Below, one piece after another: positions 1 through 9,113 of a DNA stretch of 64,000 bases; position 1 is the stretch's first letter; each line of letters opens with the position of its first letter. The notes beneath the pieces are model-generated. The model was not told the DNA's origin. It saw nothing but the letters and a program-made list of their open reading frames with translations, and made no database searches. The DNA is from Streptomyces sp. ISL-36 (GTDB taxonomy: Bacteria; Actinomycetota; Actinomycetes; Streptomycetales; Streptomycetaceae): assembly GCF_018614205.1 (NCBI RefSeq), contig NZ_JAGGOS010000054.1, positions 1 to 64,000 on the forward strand, given 5' to 3'. The position numbers and the translations under genes were made by a program.

Positions 1-311
1 CCGCCGGCCGGGGCCGACTCGGCGGCGGCGACGTCGGCGAGCAGGCGGCGGCAGACCGCGGCCAGCTCACCCGTCCCCGCGGAGAGGTCGACCACGGCCT
101 CCGAGCGGGCCGGGGCCGTGGTGCCGCCGTCGAGGAGACGCCCGGCACGGACGCGCGCCTGGTCCTTGCCCCCGGTGGGCGCCAGGCTGATCCAGCGCCC
201 CACGTGCTCGCCCCGGATGACCACCCCGCCGCCCCGCTCCCGGTACACGGTGTGCTCCCGCCACAGAACGCCGGCCAACTCCGTTGCCGTGTCCCTCAGT
301 TCCGCGTACAT
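1..311 (-). CDS. Hypothetical protein, 3' end cut by window edge
   Basis: Reading leftward from an ATG at 309-311, an open frame runs off the window with no stop. The product begins MYAELRDTATELAGVLW and is a small, charged, soluble-looking protein; no signal peptide or membrane segment is visible. A GGGGAG ribosome binding site lies 5-6 nt before the ATG, which is the main support for this start. I do not recognise the family. It lies downstream of the macro-domain gene on the same strand, with about 100 nt between them. Confidence 0.6.
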   Translation of the reverse strand, partial: MYAELRDTATELAGVLWREHTVYRERGGGVVIRGEHVGRWISLAPTGGKDQARVRAGRLLDGGTTAPARSEAVVDLSAGTGELAAVCRRLLADVAAAESAPAG

Positions 312-413
312 GCCGCTCCCCTGTCATGCTTCCCCGATTCGAACAAGCACGTGACTCTAGCGGCAGTCACCGACACCGAACCGCGCGGGTGCGGTGGTGC
401 CCCGAAGGGCCCT

Positions 414-896
414 TTACGCGCCGAAGTCGTACACGGTGACCGGTATCCCCCGCCCCACCAACCGCCCCTCCACCAGCGGCCCCACCCTCGACCACTTCCC
501 ACCGGCGAGCCCGCACCCGATCCGGGGCATGTGCACCGAGGCCCCCAGCTCCTCCGCCTTGCCGGCCAGCAGCCCGAGCGCCGCGTCGATCGCCTCGTAC
601 CGCACCGGCGCCCCCGTGCTCCGCCCGGTGCGTATCCCCCGCTGCCCGACCATGTTGGCCACCCACAGCCGCGGCCCGACCTGGACGAACTGCGCGGCAC
701 CCAGCCCGAAGTCGTTGTGCGCGCGCTCGCGGTGCCAGCTCCGGTAGGCGGCCTCCGGCTCCGGCCAGCGGCGCGACAGCGCAAGGACGAAGCCCTTGCC
801 CCAGCCGCCCAGGTCGTTGACGACATGCACGATGATCTTGACGCCCTTGCCCTGCGGAGCGGTGGCGTCCCCCCGTACGTACGTGATCCCCGTCAT
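414..896 (-). CDS. Macro-domain (ADP-ribose binding) protein
   Basis: A 160-residue protein of macro-domain type, a fold that binds or hydrolyses ADP-ribose and its derivatives. The N-terminal region reads YVRGDATAP, then IIVHVVNDLGGWGKGFV, which fits the adenine and distal-ribose binding loop of Appr-1''-p processing proteins; a second loop reads MPRIGCGLAGGKW. The ATG at 894-896 is preceded by GGTGAGGG, so I start there rather than at an upstream in-frame ATG. It probably acts in the cytoplasm in ADP-ribose or NAD metabolism; the substrate cannot be told. It diverges from the MerR gene. Confidence 0.82.
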   Translation of the reverse strand: MTGITYVRGDATAPQGKGVKIIVHVVNDLGGWGKGFVLALSRRWPEPEAAYRSWHRERAHNDFGLGAAQFVQVGPRLWVANMVGQRGIRTGRSTGAPVRYEAIDAALGLLAGKAEELGASVHMPRIGCGLAGGKWSRVGPLVEGRLVGRGIPVTVYDFGA

Positions 897-936
897 GCCC
901 TCACCGTACGAGGCACCACTGACAACGCCCCACACT

Positions 937-972
937 TTTACAATCCTGGTGCGACAGCAATACTGTTGCACC
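937..972 (+). promoter_or_regulatory. MerR gene promoter with overlapping dyad operator
   Basis: TTTACA at 937-942 and TACTGT at 961-966 make a plausible -35/-10 pair (18 nt spacer). An inverted repeat covers 948-972: left arm GGTGCGACAG, 5 nt spacer, right arm CTGTTGCACC, 9 of 10 positions pairing. The dyad overlaps the -10 box, as expected for an autoregulated MerR gene. It may also serve the divergent macro-domain gene. Inference from sequence only. Confidence 0.5.
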
Positions 973-1014
973 GTGGGAACGGCACGGCACCGCATCGGAA
1001 GCGAGGCACCGCAG

Positions 1015-1785
1015 ATGGCCACCGAGACCGAGGAGCAGCCGGAGCGGGGCCGGCAGGCGCCGACGTTCACCGTCGACGAACTGGCGGCCCGGGCGGGCGT
1101 CACCGTGCGGACCGTCCGCTTCTACGGCACCAAGGGGCTGCTGCCGCCGCCCGTCATCGGTCCCCGACGGGTCGGTCACTACGGGCCCGGCCACCTCTCC
1201 CGGCTGGCGCTGATCGAAGAGCTCCGGCGCCAGGGTATGACGCTGGCCGCCATCGAACGGTATCTGCACCAGCTGCCGCCCGATCTCAGTGCGCGGGACC
1301 TCGCCGTCCACCGGGCCCTCGTCGCCTCCTGGGCGCCCGAGTCCGCCGAGGAGATCACCCGGCGCGAGCTCGAGCGGCGTGCCGGTCGGACCCTCGCCGA
1401 CGGAGACGTCGACCGGCTCGCCGCCATGGGCGTCCTCGACAAGGGCGCCGATCCCGACATCTTCCGGCTCGACGCCACCCTGCTGCGTCTCGGCGTCGAA
1501 CTCCTCGACGTGCCCATCGCGCACGAGACGATCCTCGCCTCGCGCACCGTCCTGCTGGAGCACGCCCGCGCCGCCGCCCAGGAGCTGTCCCGGCTCTTCC
1601 GGGACGAGGTGTGGAACCCGTACCGGGAGAGTGCCGAGGACCCGGATCACCTCGCCGCCATGAAGTCGCTCTCCGCACACATGCAGCCGATGGTGATCCA
1701 GGCCCTGGTGACCGCGTTCCAGCGTTCTCTTCGGGAGGAGCTGCGGGCGGCGTTCGGTACGGAGCAGGCCGCGGAGACCGGCTAG
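1015..1785 (+). CDS. MerR family transcriptional regulator
   Basis: A 256-residue DNA-binding regulator. Residues around 20-90 form the MerR winged helix: FTVDELAARAGVTVRTVRFY, then GLLPPPVIG and a second helix with LALIEELRRQGMTLAAIERYL. The C-terminal 160 residues are helical and lack the cysteine pattern of metal-sensing MerR proteins, so an organic ligand or protein signal is more likely. The ATG at 1015 is chosen because the upstream extension crosses the promoter and dyad. Its TAG overlaps the TAG of the convergent membrane-protein gene within a shared CTAG. The target may be itself, or the nearby fatty-acid operon; that is a guess from position. Confidence 0.85.
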   Translation: MATETEEQPERGRQAPTFTVDELAARAGVTVRTVRFYGTKGLLPPPVIGPRRVGHYGPGHLSRLALIEELRRQGMTLAAIERYLHQLPPDLSARDLAVHRALVASWAPESAEEITRRELERRAGRTLADGDVDRLAAMGVLDKGADPDIFRLDATLLRLGVELLDVPIAHETILASRTVLLEHARAAAQELSRLFRDEVWNPYRESAEDPDHLAAMKSLSAHMQPMVIQALVTAFQRSLREELRAAFGTEQAAETG

Positions 1786-2678
1786 CCGAGCAGCTTCGGC
1801 TGGGTGCCCGGGGTCAGGCCGATCCACACGGTGTCGCTCTCCCGCACGATGTACATCGCGTCGCGGTCCACGTTCCAGCCCAGGGGGACGACGTAGTACC
1901 GCCCGTCGCGTTCGAGGAGCAGGCGCAGCCCGCTGTAGCGGTAGCGGTGCAGCAGACCGCTCGGCAGCACCTCCTTCGTGACCGTGCCGGTGGGCAGGGC
2001 GAGCGGATGGCTGCTGAGCACCACCACGCCGGTCCACTCCGTGACGTGGCGGGCGCGGGACCTGGCGTCCCGTTCGGCGGTCTGCACGGTGACCTGGGTG
2101 AGCGTCCAGAAGAGGAAGACTCCCGCCGCGAAGATCGGCAGCGCCCTGCGCCGGAACCCCTCCGGCCGTCGCCCCCTCGCGTCGCGGAACTGGCCCAGGA
2201 GAAGACCGGCCGCGATGATCAGCGGGGCGATCCAGCCGTACGGCTGGATCTCGGTCCACAGGGCGAGCAGCACCACACCGACGACCACGACCGGCAGCTG
2301 CAGACGGCCCGCCACGACCTCCGCCCGGGAGGGGGCACGGGGCGGCGCTCCCGCGCTCGGCCGGAACCGGGCACCGACCCACGGCCCGGACACGATGAGC
2401 ACGACCACCCCGGCGGCCACCAGGACCTCCAGTTTCAGCATGTGGAGGCTCTGGGTCACCTGTTCGCCGAAGCCCAGGTCCAGCGCGCTGAGCGAGATGT
2501 GGAAGTACGCGTAGAAGGTGCTGGTGTACATGGCGCCCAGATAGAACATGAGCGCCGCGATGAAGGTTCCTTGCGCGATCACGACCTTGAGGAGCGCGGT
2601 GGGGCTGTTCAGGTCGCTCCCCCGGGCCTGTCGCACGGCCTCCCGCCCGTGCGACGGGTGCTCCTCGGGCTCGCTCAC
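1782..2678 (-). CDS. Multi-pass membrane protein
   Basis: A 298-residue integral membrane protein, family not recognised. About five hydrophobic segments are seen: residues near 25-45 (VVIAQGTFIAALMFYLGAMY), 70-95, 110-130, 135-150 and 170-190. A soluble C-terminal domain of about 100 residues ends with PGTQPKLLG. The start is a GTG at 2676-2678 that overlaps the TGA of the upstream lipoprotein gene (GTGA), so the two genes are translationally coupled and their products probably work together at the cell envelope. Confidence 0.72.
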   Translation of the reverse strand: MSEPEEHPSHGREAVRQARGSDLNSPTALLKVVIAQGTFIAALMFYLGAMYTSTFYAYFHISLSALDLGFGEQVTQSLHMLKLEVLVAAGVVVLIVSGPWVGARFRPSAGAPPRAPSRAEVVAGRLQLPVVVVGVVLLALWTEIQPYGWIAPLIIAAGLLLGQFRDARGRRPEGFRRRALPIFAAGVFLFWTLTQVTVQTAERDARSRARHVTEWTGVVVLSSHPLALPTGTVTKEVLPSGLLHRYRYSGLRLLLERDGRYYVVPLGWNVDRDAMYIVRESDTVWIGLTPGTQPKLLG

Positions 2679-3031
2679 GTACCGTCGGGACCGGGGAGTT
2701 CCGGCAGCTCGGGCGGGACGGAAGGATCGCCGGGCGAGGGGCTCACCGAAGTCGGGGCCTCCGACGGCGCCGAGGTCGGGTCGCCGTCGTCGGTGCTGGT
2801 GTCCGTCGGCGGGGGCGGCGGCGGAGCGATCGACTGATCGTCGCTGCCCGTGGGCCGCGGGGTCCCGTCCTCGTCCGAATCCTGCGACGTCTGCTCGGTC
2901 ACGACCGACGGCGTCGGCTCGTCCGCCGGATCGTCCTCGTCGGAGTCGCACCCGGCGAGCAGGGCGACACTCCACACGCCGAGGACCACGAGCGCGACGG
3001 CCCGGATCCGGCGACCGATCTTCTCCCGCAT
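2675..3031 (-). CDS. Proline/aspartate-rich lipoprotein
   Basis: A 118-residue precursor with a typical lipoprotein signal: MREKIGRRIRA, a hydrophobic stretch, then the lipobox LLAGC. Modification of that cysteine would anchor it to the outer face of the membrane. The mature part is low-complexity and acidic, rich in Asp, Pro, Ser and Thr (for instance APPPPPPTDTS), with no recognisable fold; it may be a spacer or wall-spanning segment. GGAGG lies just before the ATG. It is coupled by a GTGA overlap to the membrane protein that follows. Confidence 0.75.
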   Translation of the reverse strand: MREKIGRRIRAVALVVLGVWSVALLAGCDSDEDDPADEPTPSVVTEQTSQDSDEDGTPRPTGSDDQSIAPPPPPPTDTSTDDGDPTSAPSEAPTSVSPSPGDPSVPPELPELPGPDGT

Positions 3032-3168
3032 ACGACCTCCTTGATCGTCTGCGAGCGTAGGGGCCGTCACCGTCCGCCGCCCTGCCCCACACCTGGCGGC
3101 CCCGCCGCTCCGCCCGATCGGACCATCCGACCGGTGGCGCGCCGGGGCCGCCCGACGGAGCGGGCGCG

Positions 3169-5343
3169 TCACCCGTCCGTGAAGACCTCGCCCCGCTCCG
3201 CCTTCTCCACCAGCAGCGCCGGCGGTGTGAACCGCTCGCCGTACTTCTCGGCGAGTTCGCGCGCGCGGGCGACGAAGCCGGGCAGCCCGCCCTCGTACCC
3301 GTTGATGTACTGGAGCACACCACCGGTCCAGGCGGGGAAGCCGATCCCCATGATGGAGCCGATGTTGGCGTCGGCGACCGAGGTGAGGACGTTCTCCTCC
3401 AGGCAGCGGACGGTGTCCAGCGCCTCCGAGAAGAGCATCCGCTCCTTCATGTCCTCGAAGGGGATCTCCACCCCGTCCCGGCCGAAGTGCTCGCGGAGGC
3501 CGGGCCAGAGCCCCGCCCGCCTGCCGTCCTCGCCGTACTCGTAGAAGCCCGCGCCGCCGCTGCGCCCGGTGCGCCCGAACTCGTCGACCATCCGGTCGAT
3601 CACCGCGTCCGAGGGGTGGCCGGCCCAGCTGCCGCCGGCCTCCTCGATCGCCCGCCGGGTCTCGTTGCGGATCTTGCGGGGCAGGGTGAGGGTGAGCTCG
3701 TCCATCAGGGAGAGCACCTTGGCCGGGTAGCCGGCCTGGGCGGCGGCCTGCTCGACGGAGGCGGGGTCGGCCCCCTCCCCGACCATCGCCACGCCCTCGT
3801 TGATGAACTGGCCGATCACCCGGGAGGTGAAGAACCCGCGGGAGTCGTTGACGACGATCGGGGTCTTGTTGATCTGCCGTACGAGGTCGAAGGCGCGCGC
3901 CAGCGCCTCGTCGCCGGTCTGCTCGCCCCTGATGATCTCGACCAGCGGCATCTTGTCGACGGGCGAGAAGAAGTGCAGACCGATGAAGTCGACGGGGCGG
4001 GTGACGCCCTCGGCGAGGACGGTGATGGGCAGCGTCGAGGTGTTGGAGCAGAGCAGCGCGTCCGGCTCGACGATGTCCTGGATCTCCTCGAAGACCTTGT
4101 GCTTGAGCGCGGTGTCCTCGAAGACGGCCTCGATGACGGCGTCGCAGCCCGCCAGGTCGGCCGGGTCGGCGGTCGGCGTGATCCGGGCGAGCAGCTCGTC
4201 GCGCTTGGCCTCGGTCGTGCGGCCCCGGGAGAGCGCCTTGGCGAGCAGCTTCTCGGAGTACTCCTTGCCGCGCTGGGCCGCCTCCGCCGAGACGTCCTTG
4301 AGGACGACCTCGATGCCGGCGCGGGCGCAGGAGTACGCGATGCCGGCGCCCATCATGCCGGCGCCGAGGACGGCGACCTTGCGGACGCGGCGGGGCTCGA
4401 CGCCCTGGGGGCGGCTGGCGCCGGAGTTGACGGCCTGGAGGTCGAAGAAGAACGCCTGGATCATGTTCTTCGCGGTCTGGCCGGTGACCAGCTCGGTGAA
4501 GTACCGGGCCTCGATGGTCAGCGCGGTCTCGAAGTCGACCTGCGAGCCCTCGACCGCGCAGGCCAGGATGTTGCGCGGCGCCGGATAGGGCGCGCCGTTC
4601 AGCTGCTTCTTCAGGTTGGCGGGGAAGGCCGGCAGATTGGCGGCGAACCGAGGGTTCGACGGGGTGCCGCCCGGGATCTTGTAACCCTTGACGTCCCAGG
4701 GCTGCCGCGACTCGGGGTTCGCGTCGATGAAGGCGCGCGCCTTGGCGAGCATCTCCTCCGGCGTGGCGGCCACCTCGTGGACGAGGCCGTTCTCGAGGGC
4801 CCGCCGCGGGGAGTACTGGGTGCCCTGGAGCAGTACCTTCAGCAGCGCGTCGGCGATGCCCATCAGCCGTACGGTACGGGTGACGCCGCCACCGGCGGGG
4901 AGGAGGCCGAGCGTGACCTCGGGCAGGCCGATCTTGGAGCCGGGCGCGTCGAGCGCGATGCGGTGGTGGGAGGCGAGGGCGATCTCGTAGCCGCCGCCGA
5001 GGGCCGCGCCGTTGATGGCGGCGACGACCGGCTTGCCCAGGGTCTCGATCCGGCGCAGGGACCGCTTGATGGCCATGCCGGTGTCGAAGGCCTGCTGGGC
5101 CTGCTCGGGCCCGACCTTCATCATGTCCTTGAGGTCGCCGCCCGCGAAGAAGGTCTTCTTGGCGGAGGTGTAGACGATGCCGCGGATGGAGTCCTTCTCC
5201 GCCTCGGCACGGTCGGCGATCGCGGCGATGGAGTCCTTGAACGCCTGGTTCATGGTGTTCGCGGACTGGTTGGGGTCGTCGAGGACGAGGGTGACGATCC
5301 CGGTCTCGTCCTGCTCCCAGCGGATGGTCGTGCTCTCGGTCAT
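3169..5343 (-). CDS. fadB: FadB-type enoyl-CoA hydratase / 3-hydroxyacyl-CoA dehydrogenase
   Basis: A 724-residue bifunctional beta-oxidation enzyme that hydrates trans-2-enoyl-CoA and oxidises 3-hydroxyacyl-CoA with NAD. Residues about 10-200 are a crotonase domain with NGAALGGGYEIALA and LPEVTLGLLPAGGG. From about 320, VAVLGAGMMGAGIAY is the NAD-binding Rossmann motif, followed by NTSTLPI, GLHFFSPVDKMPLVEI and NDSRGFFTSRV, all hallmarks of 3HCDH. Length matches the family. The ATG at 5341-5343 has GGAGAAG upstream. It is last in an operon racemase, acyl-CoA dehydrogenase, thiolase, fadB; the thiolase stop is 36 nt upstream. Confidence 0.95.
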   Translation of the reverse strand: MTESTTIRWEQDETGIVTLVLDDPNQSANTMNQAFKDSIAAIADRAEAEKDSIRGIVYTSAKKTFFAGGDLKDMMKVGPEQAQQAFDTGMAIKRSLRRIETLGKPVVAAINGAALGGGYEIALASHHRIALDAPGSKIGLPEVTLGLLPAGGGVTRTVRLMGIADALLKVLLQGTQYSPRRALENGLVHEVAATPEEMLAKARAFIDANPESRQPWDVKGYKIPGGTPSNPRFAANLPAFPANLKKQLNGAPYPAPRNILACAVEGSQVDFETALTIEARYFTELVTGQTAKNMIQAFFFDLQAVNSGASRPQGVEPRRVRKVAVLGAGMMGAGIAYSCARAGIEVVLKDVSAEAAQRGKEYSEKLLAKALSRGRTTEAKRDELLARITPTADPADLAGCDAVIEAVFEDTALKHKVFEEIQDIVEPDALLCSNTSTLPITVLAEGVTRPVDFIGLHFFSPVDKMPLVEIIRGEQTGDEALARAFDLVRQINKTPIVVNDSRGFFTSRVIGQFINEGVAMVGEGADPASVEQAAAQAGYPAKVLSLMDELTLTLPRKIRNETRRAIEEAGGSWAGHPSDAVIDRMVDEFGRTGRSGGAGFYEYGEDGRRAGLWPGLREHFGRDGVEIPFEDMKERMLFSEALDTVRCLEENVLTSVADANIGSIMGIGFPAWTGGVLQYINGYEGGLPGFVARARELAEKYGERFTPPALLVEKAERGEVFTDG

Positions 5344-5379
5344 TGCTGCTTCTCCGTATGAGGGGTGCGAACAGGACGG

Positions 5380-6597
5380 TCAGACGCGCTCGACGATCGT
5401 GGCGATGCCCATGCCACCGCCCACGCAGAGCGTGGCCAGGCCGTAGCGCTTGTCCTGGCGCTCCAGCTCGTCGATCAGGGTGCCGAGGATCATCGCGCCG
5501 GTCGCGCCCAGCGGGTGGCCGAGCGCGATCGCGCCCCCGTTGACGTTGACCTTGTCGAGGCTGATGCCCATGTCCTTGACGAAGCGGAGCACGACGCCGG
5601 CGAAAGCCTCGTTGATCTCGACGAGGTCGATGTCGTCCATCGTCAGACCGGCCTTGGCGAGCGCCTTGCGGGTCGCGGGCGCCGGGCCCGTGAGCATGAT
5701 GGTCGGCTCGGAGCCGGAGACGGCGGCGGCCACGATCCGGGCCCGCGGGGCCAGCCCGTACCGCTCGCCGACGGCCTTCGAGCCGATGGCGACGAGGGAG
5801 GCGCCGTCGACGATGCCGGAGGAGTTGCCCGCGTGGTGGACGTGGTCGATCTTCTCCACCCAGTGGTACTTCTGCAGCGCGACCGCGTCGAAGCCGCCCA
5901 GGTCGCCGATGTCGGCGAAGGAGGGCTTGAGCGCGGCGAGCGAGTCGGCGGTGGTGCCGGGGCGCATGTGCTCGTCGTGGTCGAGGACGAGCAGGCCGCT
6001 GCGCAGGTCCTTGACGGGGACGACGGAGCGGTCGAAGCGGCCGTCCTTCCAGGCGGCCGCCGCGCGCTCCTGGGAGAGCGCCGCGTACTCGTCGACGTCG
6101 CGGCGCGAGAAGCCCTCGATGGTGGCGATGAGATCGGCGCCGATGCCCTGGGGGACGAAGCCGGTCTCGTAGTTGGTCATCGGGTCGGCGAACCAGGCGC
6201 CGCCGTCGGAGGCCATCGGGACGCGCGACATGGACTCGACGCCGCCGGCCAGGACGAGGTCCTCCCAGCCGGAGCGGACCTTCATGGCGGCCATGTTGAC
6301 GGCTTCGAGGCCGGAGGCGCAGAAGCGGTTCTCCTGGACCCCGGCCACGGTGTCGGGGAGGCCCGCGGCGATGGCGGCGATCCGGGCGATGTCGGAGCCC
6401 TGGTCGCCGACGGGGCCGACGACGCCGAGGACGATGTCGTCGATCGCGGCGGTGTCGAGTCCGGGGAAGCGGGCCCGGATCTCGTGGATGAGGCCGACGA
6501 CCAGGTCGATGGGCTTGGTGCCGTGCAGGGAGCCGTTGGCCTTGCCGCGGCCGCGCGGGGTGCGGATCGCGTCGTACACGTACGCTTCGGTGCTCAC
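5380..6597 (-). CDS. fadA: Acetyl-CoA acyltransferase (thiolase)
   Basis: A 405-residue thiolase that cleaves 3-ketoacyl-CoA with CoA, the last step of beta-oxidation. The nucleophilic cysteine sits in [15 protein letters not shown] near residue 90; the C-terminal motifs [19 protein letters not shown] and CVGGGMG supply the catalytic His and second Cys. The GTG at 6595-6597 is chosen: it begins [15 protein letters not shown], the usual thiolase N-terminus, and has AAAGG 6 nt upstream. It lies between the acyl-CoA dehydrogenase and fadB genes with gaps of about 40 nt. Confidence 0.95.
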   Translation of the reverse strand: MSTEAYVYDAIRTPRGRGKANGSLHGTKPIDLVVGLIHEIRARFPGLDTAAIDDIVLGVVGPVGDQGSDIARIAAIAAGLPDTVAGVQENRFCASGLEAVNMAAMKVRSGWEDLVLAGGVESMSRVPMASDGGAWFADPMTNYETGFVPQGIGADLIATIEGFSRRDVDEYAALSQERAAAAWKDGRFDRSVVPVKDLRSGLLVLDHDEHMRPGTTADSLAALKPSFADIGDLGGFDAVALQKYHWVEKIDHVHHAGNSSGIVDGASLVAIGSKAVGERYGLAPRARIVAAAVSGSEPTIMLTGPAPATRKALAKAGLTMDDIDLVEINEAFAGVVLRFVKDMGISLDKVNVNGGAIALGHPLGATGAMILGTLIDELERQDKRYGLATLCVGGGMGIATIVERV

Positions 6598-6638
6598 GAG
6601 AAGCCTTTCAGGAGGCAGAGGGGTGGACAGCGGAGGGG

Positions 6639-7781
6639 TCAGCCGAGCAGGGAGCGGCCGATGATCTCCTTCATGATCTCGGTCGTCCCGCCGTAGATGG
6701 TCTGGATGCGGCCGTCGGTGAAGGCTCGGGCGACCGGGAATTCGGCCATGTAGCCGTACCCTCCGTGCAGTTGGAGGCAGCGGTCGGCGACCCTCTTCTG
6801 CAGCTCGGTGGCCCACCACTTGGCCATCGAGGCGTGGACGGCGTCGAGCTCCCCGTTCGAGTGATCGACGATGCACCGGTCGAGGAAGGTGCGGGTGACG
6901 GCGCACTCGGTCGCCATCTCGGCGATCTCGAAGCGGATGTGCTGGAGCTTGGCCAGCGGCCGGCCGAACGCCTCGCGCTCCTTGACGTACGTCGTGGTGA
7001 TCTCCAGGAGGTGCTCGGCGGCGGCGATGCCGGCGACGGCTATGGCCATCCGCTCCTGGGCGAGGTTGGTCATGAGGTGGACGAAGGCGCCGTTGAGCTC
7101 GCCGAGGAGGTTCGCCTTCGGAACGCGGACGTCGTGGAAGAAGAGCTCGGCGGTGTCCTGGGACTTCTGGCCGATCTTGTCGAGGTTCCGGCCGCGCTCG
7201 AAGCCTTCCATGCCGCGTTCGACGACGAGCAGGGACAGGCCGTGGGCGCCGCCCTCGGGCGTCGTCCGCGCCACGACGATCACCAGGTCGGCGAGGATGC
7301 CGTTGGAGATGAAGGTCTTGGAGCCGTTGAGGACCCAGTGGTCGCCCCGGTCCTCGGCCGTGGTCCGGATCCCCTGGAGGTCGGAGCCGGCGCCCGGTTC
7401 GGTCATCGCGATGGCGGTGATGAGCTCACCGGAGCAGAAGCCGGGCAGCCAGCGGCGCTTCTGCTCGTCGGTGGCGAGGGAGGTCAGATAGGGGCCGATG
7501 ATGTCGTTGTGCAGGCCGAGGGCGATTCCGGGCGCGCCGGCCCGGGTGAACTCCTCGGCGAGGACGGCGCTGTAGCGGAAGTCGGCGTTGCCGCCGCCTC
7601 CGTACTCCTCGTCGACGGCGAGGCCCAGCAGCCCCTGGCGTCCGGCGGCGCGCCATGCCTCGCGGGAGACGATGCCGTCCTTCTCCCACTGCTCGTAGTG
7701 CGGCAGGACCTCCTTGGCGAGGAAGGTGCGGACGGTCTCGCGGAAGGCGTCGTGGTCGTCGGTGTAGAGCTGGCGCTTCAT
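6639..7781 (-). CDS. Acyl-CoA dehydrogenase
   Basis: A 380-residue FAD enzyme catalysing the first, desaturating step of acyl-CoA oxidation. Family signatures are clear: [18 protein letters not shown] in the FAD/substrate region, [15 protein letters not shown], and the C-terminal [17 protein letters not shown], where the Glu is the expected catalytic base. Its ATG at 7779-7781 overlaps the TGA of the upstream CoA-transferase/racemase gene (ATGA), so translation is coupled. Chain-length preference cannot be told from the sequence. Confidence 0.94.
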   Translation of the reverse strand: MKRQLYTDDHDAFRETVRTFLAKEVLPHYEQWEKDGIVSREAWRAAGRQGLLGLAVDEEYGGGGNADFRYSAVLAEEFTRAGAPGIALGLHNDIIGPYLTSLATDEQKRRWLPGFCSGELITAIAMTEPGAGSDLQGIRTTAEDRGDHWVLNGSKTFISNGILADLVIVVARTTPEGGAHGLSLLVVERGMEGFERGRNLDKIGQKSQDTAELFFHDVRVPKANLLGELNGAFVHLMTNLAQERMAIAVAGIAAAEHLLEITTTYVKEREAFGRPLAKLQHIRFEIAEMATECAVTRTFLDRCIVDHSNGELDAVHASMAKWWATELQKRVADRCLQLHGGYGYMAEFPVARAFTDGRIQTIYGGTTEIMKEIIGRSLLG

Positions 7782-8935
7782 GCTTCGGGCTCCTGAGGGG
7801 CGTCTTTGCTGATCAGGGAGGGTACGGCCCAGTCGTGGGCGACCTCGTCGGTGTCGGCGCCGGGCAGGGCGGGGCCGCTGCGGACGGCGCCGGGGGTGGC
7901 GGAGAAGCGGGGCGCCGGGGCGGGCTGGGTGAGGCCACCGTGGTGGACGAAGGTGGCGCGGGCGGCGAGATGCGGATGGGCGGGCGCCTCGCGCAGCGAG
8001 AGGACCGGCGCCACGCAGGCGTCGGTCCCGGCGAAGACCGCGGTCCATTCCTCTCTCGTACGGGTACGGAAGCGGTCGGCGACGGCGGTGCGCAGCTCGG
8101 CCCAGCGTCCGAAGTCCTTGCGGGCCGGGGCGATGTCCTCGATGCCGAGGAGCCGTACGAACTGGTCGTAGAACTGCTGCTCCAGGGCGCCGACGGCCAT
8201 GTACCCGCCGTCGGAGGTCTCGTAGGTGCCGTAGAAGGGGCAGCCGCCGTCGAGCAGGTTGACGCCCCGGCGGTCCTGCCAGCCGCCGGCCGCGAGCATG
8301 CCGTGGATCATGGTGGCGAGGTGGGCGGCGCCGTCGACGATCGCCGCGTCGACGACCTGTCCCTCGCCGTGCGCGCGCGCGTGCTGGAGTGCGGCGAGGA
8401 CGCCGACGACCAGGTAGAGCGAGCCGCCCGCGTAGTCGCCGACGAGGTTGGCGGGCACGGTGGGCGGGCCGTCCGGATCGGGGCCGATCATGGAGAGCGT
8501 GCCGGTGATCGCGATGTACGCGATGTCGTGACCGGCGTCGGCGGCGAGCGGTCCGTCCTGGCCCCAGCCCGTCATCCGGCCGTAGACCAGCTTGGGGTTC
8601 CGGGCGAGACAGGCGTCGGGTCCGACGCCCAGGCGCTCGGCGACGCCGGGTCGGTACCCCTCGATCAGGATGTCGGCCCGTTCCACCAGGTCCAGGACGG
8701 CCGCGGGACCTCCTGACGCCTTGAGGTCGACAAGGACGGAACGTTTGTTGCGGTTGGTGAGGTCGTACGCGGGGTCGATACCGAGCCCCGAGCCGCCGGG
8801 CCGGTCGACCCGCACGACGTCGGCGCCGAGATCGGCCAGGAGCATGGCGGCGAAGGGGCCGGGCCCGATCCCGGCCAGCTCGACCACACGCACCGCGGAG
8901 AGCGGGCCGTTCCGGGCGTTTCGCGTCCCTGCCAT
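7778..8935 (-). CDS. Family III CoA-transferase, alpha-methylacyl-CoA racemase type
   Basis: A 385-residue CaiB/BaiF-family protein. The start RVVELAGIGPGPFAAMLLAD and the region MTGWGQDGPLAADAGHDIAY followed by PANLVGDYAGGS match alpha-methylacyl-CoA racemases, with the His and Asp expected for proton transfer both present. A racemase would convert (R)-2-methylacyl-CoA to the (S) form needed by the acyl-CoA dehydrogenase encoded next, which fits the operon. GGGGGC precedes the ATG at 8933-8935. A promoter with an embedded dyad lies upstream. A CoA-transferase role cannot be excluded. Confidence 0.85.
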   Translation of the reverse strand: MAGTRNARNGPLSAVRVVELAGIGPGPFAAMLLADLGADVVRVDRPGGSGLGIDPAYDLTNRNKRSVLVDLKASGGPAAVLDLVERADILIEGYRPGVAERLGVGPDACLARNPKLVYGRMTGWGQDGPLAADAGHDIAYIAITGTLSMIGPDPDGPPTVPANLVGDYAGGSLYLVVGVLAALQHARAHGEGQVVDAAIVDGAAHLATMIHGMLAAGGWQDRRGVNLLDGGCPFYGTYETSDGGYMAVGALEQQFYDQFVRLLGIEDIAPARKDFGRWAELRTAVADRFRTRTREEWTAVFAGTDACVAPVLSLREAPAHPHLAARATFVHHGGLTQPAPAPRFSATPGAVRSGPALPGADTDEVAHDWAVPSLISKDAPQEPEA

Positions 8936-8978
8936 CAAGCCCCCAGCGCTGTGTGACACCAATGATGTAACACCAGAG

Positions 8979-9007
8979 ATGCTAGGAACGTGTTCCACTC
9001 CGCACAA
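8979..9007 (-). promoter_or_regulatory. Fatty-acid operon promoter with AACnnGTT dyad in the spacer
   Basis: On the minus strand TTGTGC (9007-9002) and TAGCAT (8984-8979) are separated by exactly 17 nt. The spacer contains the dyad GGAACGTGTTCC at 8985-8996 (5 nt arms). AACnnGTT is the core recognised by KstR-like TetR repressors. A repressor bound here would sit between -35 and -10. Downstream, a near-direct repeat (ACACCAATGATG at 8956-8967 and ACACCAGAGATG at 8970-8981) lies near the likely transcription start. Confidence 0.55.
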
Positions 9008-9021
9008 GACCCCAGGCCGAG

Positions 9022-9063
9022 CAAGCGCTTGGAAATTGTGTCTCCCAGGAGTTCCGCTAGGCT
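9022..9063 (+). promoter_or_regulatory. Enoyl-reductase-like gene promoter with CAAGCGCTTG palindrome
   Basis: A perfect 10 nt palindrome CAAGCGCTTG lies at 9022-9031, in the context A-G-palindrome-G-A, close to the CAAGnnCTTG core of KstR2-type TetR regulators. Just downstream TTGTGT (9036-9041) and TAGGCT (9058-9063) form a -35/-10 pair with a 16 nt spacer, oriented toward the gene starting at 9114. The binding protein is not encoded in the window. Confidence 0.5.
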
Positions 9064-9113
9064 CCGCCGACGACGAGCGCCCGGAGAGCGGCGCAGGGGA
9101 AGGCGAGGGGCGG

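Noticed and set aside
1782-1785. Shared CTAG at two convergent stop codons as a possible annotation error
   Set aside because: Both genes have good motifs or coupling evidence up to their stops; a one-base-offset TAG overlap is simply compact packing.
3487-5361. A 624-codon plus-strand frame opposite fadB
   Set aside because: Gly/Val/Asp/Arg-rich shadow of fadB, no start signal and no recognisable motif.
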